DNA from: Gemmatimonadota bacterium | GTDB lineage: Bacteria > Gemmatimonadota > Gemmatimonadetes > Palauibacterales > Palauibacteraceae | Direction: 5' to 3' | Assembly: GCA_016649455.1 (NCBI GenBank) | Contig: JAENXO010000140.1 | Span: forward strand, 1-6,943 | DNA: 6,943 nucleotides | Shown: positions 4,639 to 6,943 of the stretch, piece after piece | Numbering within the stretch: the first letter of the stretch is position 1 | Layout of the letters: every line of letters starts with the position of its first letter | Notes under the pieces: generated by a model | Told to the model about the DNA's origin: nothing | Seen by the model: only the letters and a program-made list of their open reading frames with translations | The model's database searches: none | Made by a program: the position numbers and the translations under genes

Positions 4639-6165
4639 TTAGAGCATTCCCGCTGCGAGGAGCGTGTACAGGGTCGCGGCGATTCCGGCGGCGCCGAGCG
4701 CCATGGGAAGCTGCGTCAGAACGTGGTCCATCAGGTCGCAGCCGCTCGCGAGCGAGGAGAGAATTGTCGTGTCGGAGATCGGCGAGCACTGGTCACCGAA
4801 CACGCTTCCGCCGGTTACCGCCGCGAAACACAGAGTCAGGAAGGCCGGATCCGGGTTCACGCTCCAGGCGAGCGGGATCGCGACCGGGAACAGCACGGCG
4901 TACGTGCCCCACGAAGTCCCGGTGGAGAAGGCGACGAACATCGTGACGCCGAGCAGGGCAGCCGGAAGGGCCACGGGCGGGATCCACGCTCCCACGGTCT
5001 CAACCACGTAGGCTGCGGTTCCGACCGCATCGGCGACTGACTTCAGCGTCACCGCCAGCGCGAGAACGATCGCCCCGATCGTCACGCCCTTGCAGCCGGA
5101 AACGAAGCCCTCGATCACATCCCGCCAGCTCATGCCGCGCACGAGTGCGGTCAGCATCCCCGCGAGCACGGCGAGGACGAACGCCTCGGCAATCGGAAGC
5201 GACGGCGAGCTGCGGTTTCCCTGGACGAAGAACGTCCACATGAACGGCAGCACGGCCACCCCGAGCAGGGTGCCGATCGGAACGAAGAAATCCCACAACG
5301 AAGGATCGTAGTCGTCCGGCAGACGCATCTCGGTCAGCTCGGCCGAAGCGAGCGGGCTCGAGCCGTCCCGATCCAGCTTGCCGGTTTCCCGGGCCCGCTG
5401 CACGGCTGCGAGCATCCGCCTTCCCGGCAGCCACGGAAGACGGTCCCAGGCGAACAGCAGGGTGAACAGCAACGCGAAGATCGCATAGAAGTTGAACGGA
5501 ATCGCCCGGAAGAACATGGCGATTCCTGCCTGCTCGTCGGGGATCAGGGGAATCGTCCCGGCTACCAGCCCGCCGACGTAGATCGGCCACACGTTGAACG
5601 GGATGATCGTCGCGGCCGGCGAGGCCGTCGAGTCGACCAGGTAGGCCAGCTCTTCGTGCGACACGCGGTGTCGGTCGGAAATCGGACGAACCGTCGCGCC
5701 GGTGAGAACGGTGCTGATCGTCCCGCCCTGGTGGAATACCATCCCCATCACCCAGGCGAAGAACTTGGCGGAGCGCGGTCCGTGGACCACCCGGGCAGCG
5801 GCCCACTCGGCGAATCGGAGTGCGCCTCCCGTCCGGGTCCACAAACCGATGAGTCCGCCCAGCGACCACAGGTACACGAGCAGGATGAGCGCGTAGGAGG
5901 AGCTGCCGATCGAGGGAATGAGGAATTCCTGTACGATATTGGGCCGCCCGCTGATCACGCCGCCGACCACGATCCCGATGAACAGGGCCGCGATCACCTC
6001 ACGCAGCGCGAACGCCAGGACCAGGGCGACGACCGGTGGTACGATCGACCAGATCCCGTAATGGTTTCCGTAGGACGGGAAGCGCCCGGTGAACCCGACG
6101 GCGAGCCCGATCAGGACAGCCGCGATCGCGATCACCTTCCAGGGCTGCTTCGATCCTCCGGACAT
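4639..6165 (-). CDS. nhaC: NhaC-family sodium/proton antiporter
   Basis: Inner-membrane secondary transporter, 508 residues from ATG 6165, with many hydrophobic helices across the length. A loop rich in charged residues lies around 240-290. Family-like blocks include GGTISTVLTGA (147-157) followed by VDSTASPAATIIPF (177-190), FSTGTSWGTYAVLFPVAIP (413-431), and GGSVFGDQCSPISDTT (452-467) ending in DLMDHVLTQLP (477-487). The last block is the most diagnostic for the NhaC family (PF03553). Known members exchange Na+ for H+ and help with pH and salt balance; a relative (MleN) couples malate and lactate, so the substrate is not proved. ATG 6165 has GAGGAG 5 bases upstream; ATG 6180, in the same frame, has none. 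It is divergent from the M1 peptidase gene. Downstream, no strong terminator separates it from the reductase operon, so some readthrough is possible. Confidence 0.93.
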   Translation of the reverse strand: MSGGSKQPWKVIAIAAVLIGLAVGFTGRFPSYGNHYGIWSIVPPVVALVLAFALREVIAALFIGIVVGGVISGRPNIVQEFLIPSIGSSSYALILLVYLWSLGGLIGLWTRTGGALRFAEWAAARVVHGPRSAKFFAWVMGMVFHQGGTISTVLTGATVRPISDRHRVSHEELAYLVDSTASPAATIIPFNVWPIYVGGLVAGTIPLIPDEQAGIAMFFRAIPFNFYAIFALLFTLLFAWDRLPWLPGRRMLAAVQRARETGKLDRDGSSPLASAELTEMRLPDDYDPSLWDFFVPIGTLLGVAVLPFMWTFFVQGNRSSPSLPIAEAFVLAVLAGMLTALVRGMSWRDVIEGFVSGCKGVTIGAIVLALAVTLKSVADAVGTAAYVVETVGAWIPPVALPAALLGVTMFVAFSTGTSWGTYAVLFPVAIPLAWSVNPDPAFLTLCFAAVTGGSVFGDQCSPISDTTILSSLASGCDLMDHVLTQLPMALGAAGIAATLYTLLAAGML

Positions 6166-6170
6166 CCGGT

Positions 6171-6177
6171 CTCCTCT
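6171..6177 (-). promoter_or_regulatory. Ribosome binding site choosing ATG 6165 for nhaC
   Basis: On the minus strand AGAGGAG ends 5 bases before ATG 6165. It lies inside the five extra codons that would be added by the upstream ATG 6180, which itself has no purine-rich site. Confidence 0.65.
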
Positions 6178-6201
6178 CATGAGTACGGCGGCAGGCTGAG
6201 C

Positions 6202-6231
6202 ACCTTACGGGACCGGGGAGCGCCGCGGCAA
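6202..6231 (-). promoter_or_regulatory. Weak candidate promoter for nhaC
   Basis: On the minus strand TTGCCG (6231-6226) and TAAGGT (6207-6202) are 18 bases apart. They match consensus at four and three of six positions, so this is a modest candidate. Transcription would begin near 6195, about 30 bases before ATG 6165. Confidence 0.3.
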
Positions 6232-6250
6232 TCCGGCGTCGTGCGGCCTC

Positions 6251-6279
6251 TTGATGGCCGTATGGCCGCGCCGTCTATT
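6251..6279 (+). promoter_or_regulatory. Candidate promoter for the M1 peptidase gene
   Basis: TTGATG (6251-6256) and TCTATT (6274-6279) are 17 bases apart, each with four of six consensus bases. A transcript would start near 6286 and carry a leader of about 70 bases to ATG 6356. It lies in the 190-base gap between two divergent genes, where promoters are needed on both strands. Confidence 0.4.
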
Positions 6280-6355
6280 GCGATCGTGCATTCCGCGGGC
6301 TGGAACGCCCGGTCCGCTCCGCCTGATGCCGCCGCCGGATCTCCGGGAGGAACCG

Positions 6356-6943
6356 ATGTTCAGGACCGTGTCCGCGTTGCTCGTAGCCATGATTACCGGC
6401 CTTCCCTGCATCGGGATCGCCCAGCAGACCGCCTCCAGCGCCACCCAGCCGGCCACGACCGGTTGGACCGAAAAGTCGCCGTTCCGGCCGCTCGATCTTC
6501 CCGCTGCCAATCGGCTGCGCACGGGCTCCGGTGGGCCGGGCCCCGATTACTGGCAGCAGAAGGTCGATTATCGGATGCAGGCGACCGTGGACACGGCCGG
6601 GCCGACCCTCGAGGGCTCGGGAACGATCACCTACCACAATCGCTCGCCCGAGACGCTCAGCTTTCTGTGGCTGAAGATCGACGCGAACCTGTGCGATCCT
6701 GAGGGAATCGCGGTCAAGCTGAACCAGCCGCCGCTCCAGTTCGGCGACGCTTACTTCGATTTTTCGTGCTACGGCGGAGCCGGAATGACAGTGTCCCGCG
6801 TCGCATCCGGTGGCCGCGATCTGACCACGATTCCGAACGGCACCCTGTTGAGGGTCGAGCTGCCGGAGCCGCTGAAGCCGGGTTCCGAGGTCGAGATCGA
6901 GACGGCCTGGAGCTGGCCCCTGCCGGACAACGGCTATGGCCGG
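6356..6943 (+). CDS. Secreted M1-type metallopeptidase, N-terminal part
   Basis: Partial gene, open at the right edge after 196 codons. ATG 6356 follows GGGAGG (6345-6350) by 5 bases. Residues 1-22 look like a Sec signal peptide (basic start, hydrophobic core, likely cleavage after IGIA), so the product should be periplasmic or secreted. Residues 23-60 are a Thr/Ala/Pro-rich linker. From about residue 64, DYWQQKVDYRMQATVDT, then LEGSGTITYHNRSPETLSFLWLKIDANL, resembles the beta-sheet N-terminal domain of M1 aminopeptidases, with the usual sequence of a saddle-like domain and a run toward ETAWSWPLP (182-190). The zinc-binding HExxH motif would lie well beyond the window, so peptidase activity cannot be checked here. 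Cysteines 113 and 138 could form a disulfide. The family call rests on resemblance of the N-domain only. Confidence 0.75.
   Translation, partial: MFRTVSALLVAMITGLPCIGIAQQTASSATQPATTGWTEKSPFRPLDLPAANRLRTGSGGPGPDYWQQKVDYRMQATVDTAGPTLEGSGTITYHNRSPETLSFLWLKIDANLCDPEGIAVKLNQPPLQFGDAYFDFSCYGGAGMTVSRVASGGRDLTTIPNGTLLRVELPEPLKPGSEVEIETAWSWPLPDNGYGR

Noticed and set aside
5656..6702. 348-codon plus-strand frame opposite nhaC running into the M1 peptidase
   Set aside because: Antisense to well-conserved transporter motifs and out of frame with the M1-type N-domain; composition is Arg/Asp/Pro-rich shadow.

Overview
This is high-GC bacterial DNA, densely packed with genes. A lipobox (LTAGC) on one protein and a Sec signal peptide on another suggest an envelope with lipoproteins and secreted enzymes. 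The mix of an Asp-box/Ycf48-like lipoprotein, a secreted M1-type peptidase, an NhaC-family antiporter and strongly GC-biased codons would fit Gemmatimonadota or a nearby soil or sediment phylum. That placement is an impression from family resemblance; no marker gene is present to prove it.

Layout, left to right. Positions 1-122 hold perhaps the last codons of an upstream gene and a leader with an inverted repeat. Rightward genes follow: an Fe/Mn superoxide dismutase with Mn-type second-shell residues (123-812), a six-Asp-box lipoprotein (794-1999) whose only standard start lies inside the dismutase gene, and a 108-residue V/P-rich membrane-anchored protein of unknown function (2149-2475). They meet a leftward cluster head-on at a perfect hairpin around 2511-2531. 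Read in transcription order, that cluster is a FabL-like short-chain reductase (4434-3631), a 66-residue C-terminally anchored membrane protein (3634-3434) and a nitrilase-superfamily amidohydrolase (3420-2527). The reductase and small gene overlap by GTGA, and the nitrilase follows after 13 bases, so one operon is very likely. A good sigma70-type promoter (GTGACA, 17 bases, TACAAT) sits 93 bases upstream of the reductase start. Next is a leftward NhaC-family antiporter (6165-4639). It is divergent from a secreted M1-type metallopeptidase (6356 onward), which runs off the right edge before its catalytic domain.

How they may work together: the dismutase and lipoprotein look translationally linked, with a terminator-like hairpin placed inside the start of the lipoprotein reading frame. 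The reductase, small protein and nitrilase share an operon, but the sequence does not show what pathway they serve. The antiporter and peptidase look like ordinary housekeeping or envelope functions.

I found no CRISPR array, transposon, tRNA, rRNA, toxin-antitoxin pair or defence system. Most of the window is ordinary chromosomal sequence. The items most worth a second look are the small membrane proteins, the lipoprotein start and hairpin arrangement, and the FabL-like reductase operon.
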